Source: Paramoeba atlantica
Lineage: Eukaryota; Discosea
DNA length: 64,000 nucleotides
Assembly: GCA_977017575.1 (NCBI GenBank)
Contig: CDRNVI010000160.1
Span: 34,746 to 98,745 of the forward strand
Direction: 5' to 3'
Position numbers and translations under genes: made by a program. Every line of letters begins with the position of its first letter. Within the stretch, counting starts at the first letter, position 1. Positions 1 to 12,000 of the stretch are shown piece by piece. Below the pieces are notes generated by a model. That model saw only the letters and a list, made by a program, of their open reading frames with translations. It did no database searches and had not been told where the DNA came from.

Positions 1-177
1 ATTCGTCTTACTCAACTAGATGGACCGAATGGATTCTTCTACCCACCTGGGTGGACCCTTGACTCTTTAGATCATTACTTGAAAGCAGAGGGAACAATCA
101 ATGAGAGTGTCATGGTGAGGTGGCAGAAGCAGTGTAATTCCATTCTTTCTGCTCTGGAAAAGTCAAAAATTATTTAA
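1..177 (+). CDS. 3' end of an unidentified protein-coding gene (partial)
   Basis: Frame 1 is open from the window edge to a TAA at 175-177, directly followed by a second TAA. The 58 visible residues include the stretch FFYPPGWTLDSLDHYL and end EKSKII. Composition and codon use look coding: there is no homopolymer bias, unlike the spacer after it. I do not recognise the family and no motif is diagnostic. It is convergent with the sugar aminotransferase, with about 100 bp of AT-rich spacer between the two stops. The start lies outside the window. Confidence 0.5.
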   Translation: MRLTQLDGPNGFFYPPGWTLDSLDHYLKAEGTINESVMVRWQKQCNSILSALEKSKII

Positions 178-276
178 TAAAATATTTTTCATTCATGAAT
201 GAAAAAGGTAATAATAATAATAATTTATATTTTTAGAAAAATATATAAAGAGTTTTCTTTGATTAAAGTAAATAGA

Positions 277-1557
277 TTAAGACGAGTTCTCTTTTTCCTC
301 AAAAGAAAAAGAAACATCAAGAGGTTCGAAAGGAGGATTTTCTTTAAAATGTGCTTTCAATTCTTTCGAATGAAGAAAAGCAGTCTTCAAAATGGAAACG
401 ATTTGAAAAATCTCTTCTTCCTTGATGGATGGACCACCAGGGAGCTGAAAACAAATTTCTGATAACTTTTCAGTGTTGGGGAGGGGGTGAGGATGGAGAC
501 GACCTTTGTATGGTTCCATATTTTGAACACCTGGGACAAAATATCGACGACATCGAACATTCTCAGCACGCAAGACAGCCACAATTTCATCTCGATTAAG
601 TTGAAACTTATCGGAATTATCCAAGCAACAAACAACAGATTGGTAATTGTTGGTTGAATTAGGGTGAACGCCAGTTGCTCCAACCAACTGAACTCCTGGG
701 ATTGAGGATAAGTGCTGTTTGTACAAATGCCACACCATTGAGCACCTTTTCATCAAATCATTCAGAGAGTTCAGGTTGGCAAGAGCCAAACCTGCGTGGA
801 GTTCAGATAATTTCGCATTTGATCCCAAACAAACAACTCGATCAGTCATCAAAAACCCAAAATTTCGAAGAAATCGACATTTTTCTGCGAGTCGTTCATT
901 GTTGGTGGTGATCATCCCTCCCTCTGCAGAAGAAAAAAACTTGGTGGCATGAAAAGAAAAGACTTCAGCCCTCCCAAACCCTCCAATCTTTTTCCCTTCA
1001 TGTTGACAGTTGAAAGCGTGGGCAGCATCAAAGAGCAATGGAATTTCATGAGAAGAACAAAGCTTTTCCATCGCCACAACATCACATCCTCTTCCCCACA
1101 AATGAACTCCAATCACAGCAGCAGTGTTTGGGCCAATGCAACGAGAAAGAGAATCAACTGAAATCAAGTGACTATCCCGATCACAATCACAAAACACACA
1201 TCGATACCCAGCCATTTCGACGGCATGTGCAGTTGCAACAAAAGTCCAAGCAGGGACAATCACTTCAATCTTTTCTCCTCTCTCCCAAGGATCACCCAAT
1301 TCCGCTCGTAAAACCAACTGCAGACCAAGAGTCGCATTTGCCACACAGATACAATATTTCACCCCCAAAAGCTCGCTCAAATCTTTCTCCAGCTTCTGAA
1401 CAAAAGGGCCATTGTTCGTTAAGTTCCCGCTTTCAAGAGACGATCGAAAATACTCCAATGCTTTCTCGATATCGAGAGTGTTTGGTTTTCCAACGGCGAG
1501 TTCGTTTTTGAAGGTGGGTTTCTTGGTAGAAAGAACAGCCAGCGGTGGAACGGCCAT
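277..1557 (-). CDS. DegT/DnrJ/EryC1-type PLP-dependent sugar aminotransferase
   Basis: This is a 426-residue fold-type I aminotransferase, single exon. The family transfers an amino group from glutamate to keto-sugar nucleotides, typically making amino sugars for glycans. Visible marks are the VPAWTFVATAHA segment, FDAAHAF with the Asp (about D177) that contacts the PLP ring nitrogen, and FHATKFFSSAEGGM, where K206 is the expected Schiff-base lysine. The start is set at MAVPPLAV. The frame stays open 54 residues further upstream (to 1719), but that extension is Phe/Lys-rich with A-runs and looks like leader sequence. Such enzymes are mainly bacterial, so bacterial ancestry is possible. The substrate cannot be told from sequence. 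Confidence 0.9.
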   Translation of the reverse strand: MAVPPLAVLSTKKPTFKNELAVGKPNTLDIEKALEYFRSSLESGNLTNNGPFVQKLEKDLSELLGVKYCICVANATLGLQLVLRAELGDPWERGEKIEVIVPAWTFVATAHAVEMAGYRCVFCDCDRDSHLISVDSLSRCIGPNTAAVIGVHLWGRGCDVVAMEKLCSSHEIPLLFDAAHAFNCQHEGKKIGGFGRAEVFSFHATKFFSSAEGGMITTNNERLAEKCRFLRNFGFLMTDRVVCLGSNAKLSELHAGLALANLNSLNDLMKRCSMVWHLYKQHLSSIPGVQLVGATGVHPNSTNNYQSVVCCLDNSDKFQLNRDEIVAVLRAENVRCRRYFVPGVQNMEPYKGRLHPHPLPNTEKLSEICFQLPGGPSIKEEEIFQIVSILKTAFLHSKELKAHFKENPPFEPLDVSFSFEEKENSS

Positions 1558-1734
1558 GATTCTTGTGGAAAACTGTTTGCGGAAAACAAACAAAAAAAAG
1601 TGAAAAAAAGTGAAAAAACCCGCGTCCTTTTTTTTTCTGATCCCATTTTCATTTTCAAAGATTTTCTTTACTTTTTGTTTGGTTGTTGTTGAGAGTAAAG
1701 GGAAGGAAAAATCATTCAATCTAAATTAAAAGTT

Positions 1735-3160
1735 TTATTTTTCTTTTTTTGGTCTCCAATTCTTGCAATGAACTTTATGTTCTGGCCAATTTTTCTTTTG
1801 GCACTCTCTCGAACAATAAAAAGCTCGCCCACATTGAGAACATTTTAAAGGTGCCTCTTTTTCACACTCTTTTCCTGTACAAAATTCTACTAAAACCCCC
1901 CTGGCAACCTGTTTGTTCTGCCGGTGGAGAGATTGATTGTCAGAGACAGGATTTGCTTTCCGACCAAACCTTACATACCCCGCATAAGCTTCTAAACAAT
2001 TCCCTAAATTCATTTTTATCAGCTCAGAAAAGGTGATGGTACATGGATAAGACAAAGCACAAAGATAGGCACCACACGCTTGGAGATATTTTTCCATTCG
2101 TTTGAGGCACAAAGCAAAACAATTGAAACAATGAGAAGCCATCCCTGGACCAGTCCAGCCTAACGAGGTCATCTCTGTGGCTCTAAAGTAGCTCTGAGCA
2201 GCCTTTGCGGTCATTCCACAAGATTCATATACTTCACCAAGATCGACATAATAAAATGAGAGGTCATGGTACAAGCTCGGATAGGAGAAATATTGAGGCA
2301 AGAGAAGGAGAATCGATTCAAATGCTTCTCCATATCGCTTTTGTTCTCTCAGCTTGATTGCAGCTCCCTTAGCTCCAGCGATGAGAGGAAGGATAGATTT
2401 GATATCACGTTGACGGCAAGCAGCCAAGAAACACTCCAGTGTTAAAGTAAATGTCTCTCGCTTTGATAATGGAGGAATTTTAAAATCCGGTCTTGTTTCG
2501 GCAGAAGAAGTCATCCCAACCATTGTCCCCTGTTTCAGGTAGAGGTGGGTACGATACCCCTCATACATGTCACTTTCACCACGAATTTTGTTGATAAAAG
2601 AAGGATTTGTCATTGTCAGTATAAGATCATCACCCTGATACTTGGTATGGGAAAAACTTTCTCCTGTACAGGGGTGATTTCATTTTAATTTTTTTTTTAA
2701 AAAAAGAGGAAGAATATGAATTAATTAATCGAAACGAAAAAAAAAAACCTTTTGATATGAACAGTTGATGATCTCGAGAAAAATGGAAAATCTTTCGTTC
2801 CTCCTCTACCGCCTCGCAAGAGATCCCTCCATACTTACAGGATTCATTCCAGTTCTGTTCAGAAAACAACGCTTGATTCCATTTCCAATCGTCTCCCGCT
2901 TCAGGAATTTTCACTTCCTTGTAAGAGGGAATCTTTCGTTGACTTTGTCTCACTTCATCCCCAGAGAGAGGGAGGTCAACTCTCAAACCTTCCAACTCTT
3001 GATCCTCAAACTCCATCTTCTCCACTTTCCACTGGACAATCAGAGTAAGAACACCAACTAACGGGTGGTTTTCTTGGACGATAGAATAAGAGGAGGTCCC
3101 AGGAAAGCCATGAGGTGTTGAGGGAGGGAGGTTGAGGTTGATCACAACTGTCTTGGGCAT
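1735..3160 (-). CDS. MYND zinc-finger protein with helical repeat region
   Basis: Two exons, 2749-3160 and 1735-2663, join in frame to give 446 residues. The intron donor is AAAAG|GTTTTTTT and the acceptor CTGTACAG. An earlier GTAAGT in exon 1 was rejected because splicing there gives an immediate stop. The C-terminus (about residues 395-440) is a MYND finger with the cysteine ladder CTGKEC, CSQCGRAFYC, CQKKNW and a final HKVHC. The middle is alpha-helical and may hold TPR-like hairpins. MYND fingers bind proline-rich peptides. No SET domain is seen, so this is an adaptor-type MYND protein. Its partner is unknown. Confidence 0.83.
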
Positions 3161-3387
3161 CGAAGAGAATTAGGAGAGATTCGAGAAAGGAAAAAAAAAA
3201 GGAGAAACATCTTTTTGACATCAAAAAATAATTGACGTCCTGCGGACATTGATTACCGATCGTTTTTTGTTTTGTGGTCGTTGCAGTAACTGCGGTGTTG
3301 TTGATTTGATTTGATCAGAGCGAAAAGTGAAAGTATTCGAATCTTTGTTTTCCAGCCACCCCTTTCCCCCTCCCCCTGAATTTATTA

Positions 3388-5317
3388 TTGGACCACCCAC
3401 CGATAGTTTTTTGGCTTGTTGTCCTCCTCTTTCATTTTTGCTGTCAATCTTCTGCTTCTCATCTCCCTGAATCTTTCTCCTGTTATCGCTATACCCTCGA
3501 AAATGAGTGTACAAGTTTATTACAAGGAAATGTAACAGTGATCGAAGAAGAAGAACAACAACAATTTTTTGATCAATATGTTTCTTGAACTGTCTCAGAT
3601 ATTCGACTGAAACCAAAAGATTGTCGAAGACCTTTCTTGTCTTATTACTGTCAATTGATGTTCAGTGGATTTTCTTGTGTGTCTTCTTCAATTGAAGAAC
3701 AACTTTGCTTGAAAGAAGAATATTGTCTTCAAGTTTCTGAGGCATGCCCTTTCCTTTCACAGTTAAATTGTTCTTCTTTTTCATTCCCATCATCTACATC
3801 CCCTTCCTTCTCCTCATCGACATATAATTGTTCAAATGAAGTCACACAACAAATCAATGAAAGCAAAGAGAAAGCAATCGCAGTCCAAACATGTTTAAAT
3901 GAAACAAAAGAACATATTGAATGTTGTTTCGATCCTTTTACTTGTGACGAATTTGGTGAATGTGTTGTTGAATGTCCACAATATTTTTATGGTGAAGAGT
4001 TGGAAAAGACAGTTCGGCTTCTTTCTTTTGGTTTTGTTTTCCTTAGTATCCTTGTTTTCCTTATTGCCATTATACCTCTCTTTCTTTTATCTCCCTTAAG
4101 GTGTCTTTTTTTCTTTTGTGCCTTTTTTTTTTCATTTTTGACTTTTTTTCTTTTCTTTCTCTTCTTTCAAATCGAAAATCATTGAATCAAAAAATCAAAT
4201 AGAATATATCCAAACTACGTTTTTTTTCTCTCTGCGACCGCTTTCTTTCTTTCTTTTTTACCATGCATCATTGGAGCACTTGTGGCTGGTCCATTTTTAT
4301 TTTTATTTTATTTTATGGAGAAAGAGAGAGAAAGAGAGAGAGAGACAAAAAGTCTCAAGATTGATTTCTTTGGTTTTTTTATGATTGAGATTTTTTTGAA
4401 AATCTTTTGAAAAGGGGGAATGAATCAGTATCTTTGTCGTGGGGAAAAGGGTTATTGGGCTGCGTTATTAAATTATGGACAATCAACAACAACCCTTTTT
4501 CAGTTTTCGATTTGGGCCTTTTTTTCTTATTCTTCATTTTTTTATTTTTTTCTGTTTGCTTTTAATTTATTTTGTCTTGCAATGAGGTTTATTTTTATTT
4601 TGCAAATTTTATTGATTTATTTTGGTTTCTATTCTATTTCTCTTTTCTTATCTTTTTCTCATCTCATCCCTCTTTCCTTTTTTTTTATTTAGACCACATG
4701 TCTCATTCTTTGAAAAGTTTGTCGAAAAACCAGTCGACCCATCAATTGAGAAAGGATCCCATGGATTGGGCCTTTTTTTTTCAACTGGAATATTAATTGC
4801 GACTCTCGTTTTTGGGTTCACAAGTGACACAGCTCTTTTTGTTCCTATGCCAATTTCTGATTCTCCTTTTCCTTTGGATACTAATTTGAAGAATTTTTTT
4901 CGAATTCCACTTCTGATTTGTGGTTCATTGGCTTCAATTTTTATTTTCTTGGCCATATTTCTTTTGATGAGAAGAGGAAGACATATTGTTTATTATCAAT
5001 GGTAATTTGGTTTTATCAATATTCATGATTCTTTCTTATTAATTTTTCTCCTCAGGAGAACTATTAGTGTTTCAATTTTTTGGATCATCTTCTTTTGCTT
5101 TCTTGTAGTCGTTTTCTTGGAAGTCACACCAAATTTCGCATTTCTGACTGAATACTTGAACTGTGTTTCCGCTCATCCTCGAAGTGTCCCTTCACCTTGC
5201 CAGAGAGAATATGACGACGGAGCATTCATCACTTTTTTTTATCTTTTCATTATTTTTATTTTTTTGCTTCTGATTGTGGTCTCTTTTTGGACCAATTCGC
5301 TGGTTATTGATTGGTAG
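3388..5317 (+). CDS. Frizzled/Smoothened-like seven-transmembrane receptor
   Basis: Exons 3388-4100, 4203-4288, 4415-4586, 4693-5001 and 5056-5317 join with matching phases. The protein opens with a signal peptide (MDHPPIVFWLVVLLFHFCC), then a Cys-rich extracellular domain with the Frizzled CRD pattern (DCRRPFLSYYC, FSGFSC, CPFLSQLNC). Seven hydrophobic segments follow: one at the end of exon 1, one each in exons 2 and 3, two in exon 4 and two in exon 5. This is the layout of the Frizzled/Smoothened-like receptors of Dictyostelium and relatives. One TGA at 3586-3588 interrupts the CRD frame. An 84-nt intron at 3515-3598 would remove it, but would also delete about 28 residues that fit the CRD. 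The family is fairly sure; the exon 1 structure is not. Confidence 0.78.
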
Positions 5318-6009
5318 AAAGAGCTGATTTTTAAGAGAAGATATTTGACTTCTCCTCTCGAGTCCGAAGAGTCGGATGGCCTCAAGTCGACTTGAGGCCA
5401 TCCGACTCAGAGTTAAATGGTTTAATTCAGAGCTGAAAAAGAATCCTTCTTTTTTTAAAACTGATTTATTTTTCTGAAATTAATTGAAAAAATGAAAAAA
5501 GATCTCAAGTATCGTCCTTGGGAAAGTTGCCCATTTTGCCAAAACATTTCTCAAGTCATTCGAATTCTTTTCAACACCGCACAAAAAATGACAAAAAAAA
5601 AACGAAAAGTCTTCGATTTATCCCGACCCTCATACAATATTTTATTGGGAATATGGGTTGGTACTCCATACCCCCCTCTGTTGCTTCCAAACAGAGTTGA
5701 AAACAGTGTTGAAAAAATATTTGTGGGTTTTTTTCATATCCGAAAAAGAGGGTGATAAATCGAAGGTCAAAATAACCGCTTTACCAAAAAAAGTCACTTT
5801 TTGAAAAAGCAGCGTTTTTGGTTCCAAAGAAACCCCTTCTTTTTCATGGGATCGTCCCTTTCTCTCGTCTTTCTCTTTTTTCAGTTTGGTTGTTGGGACT
5901 TTTTATCATAGGGATAAGGAAAAAAACAATTCTTACTCCCCTCTCTTTCTTTCTCCCTCTCTCCTTCAATTTTTTCTTGTTTCTTGTTTTTTGATCTCTT
6001 TCGGTCGGT
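5318..6009. other. Spacer between receptor and REJ/GPS genes
   Basis: This stretch holds the 40 bp palindrome at 5369-5408, AT-rich sequence, and an 87-residue ATG-started frame at 5492-5755 (+) with one CPFC pair. That frame has no signal peptide or recognised domain and I do not call it a gene. The segment 5850-6009 is polypyrimidine-rich and is probably the leader of the downstream gene. Confidence 0.4.
5369..5408. repeat. Perfect 40 bp palindrome
   Basis: The left half, GAGTCGGATGGCCTCAAGTC, is followed at once by its exact reverse complement, with TCGA at the centre and no loop spacer. It lies 52 bases after the receptor stop codon and is far more GC-rich than its surroundings. As RNA it would form a long hairpin in the receptor 3' untranslated region. 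Confidence 0.95.
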
Positions 6010-9000
6010 ATGTGGGAGAAACATCTTATTCTCGCTTTTTTGTTCATCTTTCTCGTCTTGTTTTCTCCAACCAACGCGACCCAACCATGCGACTTTACTG
6101 CTTCAGTTCACTCAGGTTATTTTTCATTTTTTTTTAGTTGTTTTCTCGAATGAAAAGTAACCACTTTTTTTTTGGCTCAAGATTGTGAGTGGCCGAGTTG
6201 TAATATAATTGGAGAAGATCACACAGCAGAGTCTTTTTCCAATGTGTCATTCCCTTCAAATTGCACAACAATCAGAATTGAGGATTCAATATTCGCCTCT
6301 ACGACTTTTCGCTTTTGTGAATTCACTCCAGAAGGATCATTTTTCATCACTAATTCAGTTTTCGATCACTCTGTTTGGTCGGAGGTCCTCATTCTTGGCG
6401 AATTTCCAACTTTAGCACCAGTACCAGAAAATTACATTGTTCTCTTCGAAAATTGTTCTTTTTACGACGTTGAATGGGAGGACGTGACCATTTCAGTTTC
6501 GGGAACTCGATATTTTCCGTCTTCTACGTTCGAAAGTCGAGGAGGAATTGGGATTATAGAATGTAATTTTGATCAATCAAATTGGGTCAGTGTTAAACTC
6601 CAAACACTTCCTGAATTCGTTCTCACTTTAGTTGAAGATAACTTTGAGTTTACCACTGGTATTTTTTTCGAAGAATCCACCTTTAATGATGCGGTATTTT
6701 ATGACATTCTTTTTGATATGATGGGAGAGGTGTTCTTAGATGGAGAAGGCAACCCAGGAATGAGAATGGGCGGGATTATTTTCTATGATTGTGAGTTTGT
6801 CAATGCGAGATGGTCTGCGTCAATCTTTCGTTTTGATGGTTCATTAACTGCAATGAATGTTTCGAGTAATGGCTATCCCTTTTGGAAAAAACCTCTTTGG
6901 GGTCTTGCATTTATTCATATGAAGGCAGCTTTCTCTTATTGGGAATCTGTTGATATCTTTCTGAACGGGCAATTCAATGCGAATGAAGCTTGTGCTGAAT
7001 GTTTTCTCTCTGGATTCCATATTTTGGGAGAGGAGACAAATTTTTCTTCTGCCGTCTTTGATGATTTTAATATCGATTGCACCTCCATTTTCTCAGAGGG
7101 CGAAGAAATAACCACTTCCTCTCTCATGTCAGCTGTTACAATTGGTACATTATCTTATCCAGCGTACAATATAACTGAATTCGGTGTACTTAATTTCGCC
7201 GATTGTTACTTTCGAAACTTTCGAATTTTTTCAGATGTTACAATGGACTGTACAAAGGAAAATTATCGAGTTTACATGCGGAATGTAGATTTTTCTGGGA
7301 GCACTTTTTGTCGATGGGAAATTGGGGCAGAGGGAGGAATGTTTTCTGAGACTTCTAACTCTTATTTTGTGGCTCTTGTCTCCTGGGCTGATTTTCGAGA
7401 GACTGTGTGGAATGATGTTGTCTGGGAAGCTGAAGTAACATTCGATGCTAACAACCCTAGTACTGGAGTTTTTTTCCAAGGAATATATTTACAAGAAAGT
7501 TCTTGGAATAATGTAAAAATGTACTTAGAAAACCAAGGCGGATCTTTTGGTACTAACTCTCGCTCCTTTCACTTTCAATTTAATGTGCAGCTACAAGGCA
7601 TGACAATGTGCAGTGTTGAGATGAGGGCAGCTGGGGTAGATCAGGATTTTTCGTGTTCAATGTCATCCTCTTGGGATCAGGCAGACATCTCTGGATTTCG
7701 TTTTGTTGCTCCTGATGGTGATTTTGAAGCATCATCGTACACAGGCTCTTCTTTTGTTCAATCCGACTTTTCATCTTCACTGTTTGGCTTGACTTTTATC
7801 GGCTCTGAGACTGTTTGTGATGTTTCTGTAAATGGAGGTCCTCTACAAGACCTCGGAAATTGCAGCAGTTCAACAGTTCTTGATCGATTTGCTGGTTGTC
7901 CTTATCTCCTTCAGAATTTTTCTCTTTCTGATTCTGAAGCTTGTCCTGACTTCCCCTCACCTTCACCAGCACCATTGCCAGTACCATCCCCAATACCAGC
8001 ACCATCACCTGTACCAGCGCCCTCTCCAGTACCAGCGCCCTCTCCAGTACCAGCACCATCTCCAACCCCAGCACCATCACCTGTACCAGCTCCATCTCCT
8101 GTACCAGCACCATCTCCAGTACCAGCACCATCTCCAGCCCCAGCACCCTCTCCTGTCCCAGCACCATCTCCAACCCCAGCACCATCACCAGTCCCAGCAC
8201 CATCTCCAGTCCCAGCACCATCTCCAGTCCCAGCACCCTCTCCTGTCCCAGCACCATCTCCAACCCCAGCACCATCACCTGTACCAGCACCATCTCCAGT
8301 ACCAGCACCCTCTCCAATCCCAGCACCCTCTCCAATACCAGCACCCTCCCCAATACCAGCACCATCTCCTGTACCAGCACCATCTCCAATACCAGCACCA
8401 TCTCCAATACCAGCACCATCTCCAATACCAGCACCATCTCCAGTCCCAGCTCCATCACCTGTACCTGCACCATCTCCAATACCTGCACCATCTCCAATAC
8501 CAGCACCCTCTCCAGTACCAGCACCATCTCCAATCCCAGCACCATCACCTGTACCAGCACCATCTCCTGTACCTGCACCCTCTCCAATACCTGCACCATC
8601 TCCAATCCCAGCACCATCACCTGTACCAGCACCATCTCCTGTACCAGCACCCTCTCCAGTCCCAGCTCCATCTCCAGTCCCAGCACCATCTCCAGTACCA
8701 GCACCATCGCCTGTACCAGCACCATCTCCAGTACCAGCACCATCTCCAGTACCTGCACCATCTCCAGTCCCAGCACCATCACCTGTACCAGCACCATCTC
8801 CAATACCAGCTCCATCTCCAGTCCCAGCTCCATCGCCTGTACCAGCACCATCTCCAGTCCCAGCACCCTCTCCAGTCCCAGCACCATATCCAGTCCCAGC
8901 TCCATCTCCAGTCCCAGCTCCATCGCCTGTACCAGCACCATCTCCAATACCAGCACCATCCCCAATACCAGCTCCATCCCCAATACCAGTTCCATCGCCT

Positions 9001-12000
9001 GTACCAGCACCATCTCCAATACCAGCACCATCCCCAATACCAGCTCCATTGCCTGTACCAGCACCCTCTCCAATACCAGCACCATCTCCAGTACCAGCTC
9101 CATTGCCTGTACCAGCTCCATCTCCAATCCCAGCACCATCCCCAGTACCAGCACCATCCCCAGCACCATCTCCAATACCAGCACCATCTCCAGTACCAGC
9201 TCCATCTCCAATCCCAGCACCATCTCCAGTCCCAGCTCCATCTCCAGTACCAGCACCATCCCCAATACCAGCTCCATCTCCAGTACCAGCACCCTCTCCA
9301 ATACCAGCACCATCCCCAGTACCAGCTCCATCTCTAATACCAGCTCCATCTCCAGTCCCAGCTCCATCCCCTGTACCAGCTCCATCCCCTGTACCAGCTC
9401 CATCTCCTGTCCCAGCGCCATCTCCTGTACCAGTTCCATCACCTGTACCAGCACCATCTCCTGTACCAGCACCCTCTCCAGCACCAGCACCATCTCCAAT
9501 ACCAGCACCATCCCCAGTACCAGTTTTACCCCCTCAAATAATTCCTCTTACAACATCTTCCTCTTCTTTATTATACCTAGAAGCGCCAGTCTCTTCCCTC
9601 TCTCTCACATGGACATATTTTGATAGTTCTCTCTCTGAACCATGTCAAATTTGTCCATCACATGTGTGTCCATCAAATATCTGCCCAGGTTGTTCTTGTT
9701 CTGTTGATGGGGTTCTTGTCCCTTCAAATGCACTCCCTTCATTTTCTGAGATCACCATTGGAGTTGGCCCCTACTTTTATCTCATTGATACATCAGTTTG
9801 GATTGAACCCACAATTGTGTTTGACAAGGGAAATGAGTTGTTGTGGTCCTCAGACAAAGGAGATTTGATGATTGGAGTGGAAGTGTTGAATCCAAACACA
9901 TGCCCAGAAGATGAACAGCTCATTGTTGCTGAATGGAGATGCCGATATCCTGATGCAGATGGAAGTGTGTGTCCTGGTACCTCTTCTGTCATTTCTGTGA
10001 ACAGTAATAATCCTTCACTCGAGGTTGAGTATCCAGAAGACAGCCCTTCTGTGATTGTCTGGACTTTGACAATGTCGTTTTGTTTGCCGAGTGAAGAAAG
10101 AAGGGAAGCAAGGGGCCAAGTAATTGGGGGTTGGGAATTGGCTGAGCCAGTTACGGTTCAAAAAACTGAATCGTCATTTCTCTTGTTCAGTTTTTCCTCA
10201 CTTTCTTTTACAGTATGTGAGTCTTTGCTAACTGCTGACACTATCACACTCCAGCTCCAAATTGCTGCAGAATCTTGGAGTGAACTGTTATCAGATGATT
10301 CATCTGCTTTGATTTCTGTTCACTGGGCAGCTGAGAAGTGGGAGAATGACGATACAGAAAGTAGAGTAAGTGTGCCAATGGATCAATCATGTGATGAGTC
10401 ACCATGTGAATTGCAGTTTGGAGGAAACTTTGTGACACCAACAGGATTGGACAACGGAACATTTACAGTTGTATTTCGTGGTGGATTTTTGGAGCCAGGA
10501 GAATCAGTCCAAGTCCAAACAACAGCGGTTCCAGTGTCACCTGATGATGGATCTGTGTTAAGTGGTTGGGAAGAGGCTACAATCCGATCTTGTGTGATTA
10601 CACCTCTTGTCCCCCCATCTGGGGGGGATTGTTTGATAGAGTCCCCTGTTGAATCTTTAACAAATTACTCGATCGAATGTTTTGGATGGGAAGGAGAAAA
10701 CGGCCCCTTTGCTTACATTTTTGAGATTCAAGGGCAAGATGGCTCATTTGTTGCGATTTCAAACCCGATTGGACCCACAACATCGATTTTTTTCCCTTCA
10801 AGTCCTGAGGAATCTGAGGTTCAAATTCGTGTTCGGGTGTGTAATACTCGGGGAGCGTGCTCAGATGGGTATTTATTAGAGGTTGTTGTTCTTGCAAGAG
10901 AAGAGATCAGTGATTCTGAATGGGTTGACCTCATTGAACATGATCAAGAACTTCTTTCATCTGGGGATGTCATGGGAGCTGGAAATTATTTGTTATCTAT
11001 TCTTGAGTCCTCTCCTCCCATAGAAATCCAAGCCGATTCAATTGAGATTATCACTGAAATTGTCGATACAATGTTAATTGCGAAACCACCAGCTGAAATG
11101 ACAGGTGCGGAAGCAGACTTAGTTTTGAATTTACTGGCTTATTCTTCGAGCGATGGGAACAACCGAGACCAAAATTATGAGATTCTCCAGAATGTCACAC
11201 AAGCAACCAGTTTCCCTCCTGGTGTTGCTTTAACTGTTTTGGATCAAGTAGCTACCGGATCTGAATTCGACAGCGACAGTTCGGTTACATTTGATAATGT
11301 CAACGAAATTATCGTGAGGACTCAAGATCTATTGACAACGCAAACAGACTTTTGTGGGGAGGAATTTTTGTTTGCTGGGGAAACAGTGTCATATTTTGCT
11401 TTTACTCGTTCAGCGACCGAGTTGGGTGATAGTGATACATTGGTTCCGATCTATCCAGATGGGGATTCAGAAGATTCTTCTTCATCAGTATCATCTTTCT
11501 TTGTTTTACCTCCTTTTATCTCTGAATTAATTCTTGAGTGGGCGGACGAAAACTTTAACGAACAACAAACAACTGAGTCTTTATATTGTGTTCTGCTTCA
11601 GAGATCTCAAGTTGGGGAACAGTGCGATTTTCCGTCTCTTGACACTGAGAGTGAGAGTGATACGAGTGGGAGTATCACCGCGGGATCAGATGTCCAAGGA
11701 TTGACACTATCGGTGCGATTGGATGGAGGAGAACCTGCAGAGATCGAGATTAACAACCCTGATCTTGAAATCCAGATTTTTTATGATGTCGAAGAAGTAA
11801 CACGAGCGTTCAAGAAGAAGCAGAAAAGAATCCAAGATTCAGGAGGTGGTGGTGGAAATCGTTTTGTTCTGGAAGATGATTTCGCTGAGTTGAGTGAAAC
11901 ATTGTGTGCGTTTATTAATGGACCAGATTGTACATATGATTTAAGCGGGTGTTATTTGTCTGAAGAAGATTATGCAGAAGGGAGAATTGTTTGTATTTGT

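Noticed and set aside
277..1719. A 54-residue N-terminal extension of the aminotransferase.
   Set aside because: It consists mostly of Phe and Lys codons from A/T runs and is not needed by the family, so the start at 1557 was chosen.
3515..3598. An 84-nt intron that would remove the in-frame TGA in the Frizzled-like gene.
   Set aside because: Phases fit, but it would delete about 28 residues that match the expected CRD helix. It is kept only as an alternative.
7796..9511. A 571-residue minus-strand ORF of Val/Leu/Glu/Met repeats and a 501-residue plus-strand ORF rich in His/Gln/Leu.
   Set aside because: Both are shadows of the 18-bp proline repeat, which keeps every frame open. The frame flanked by real domains is the PAPSP one.
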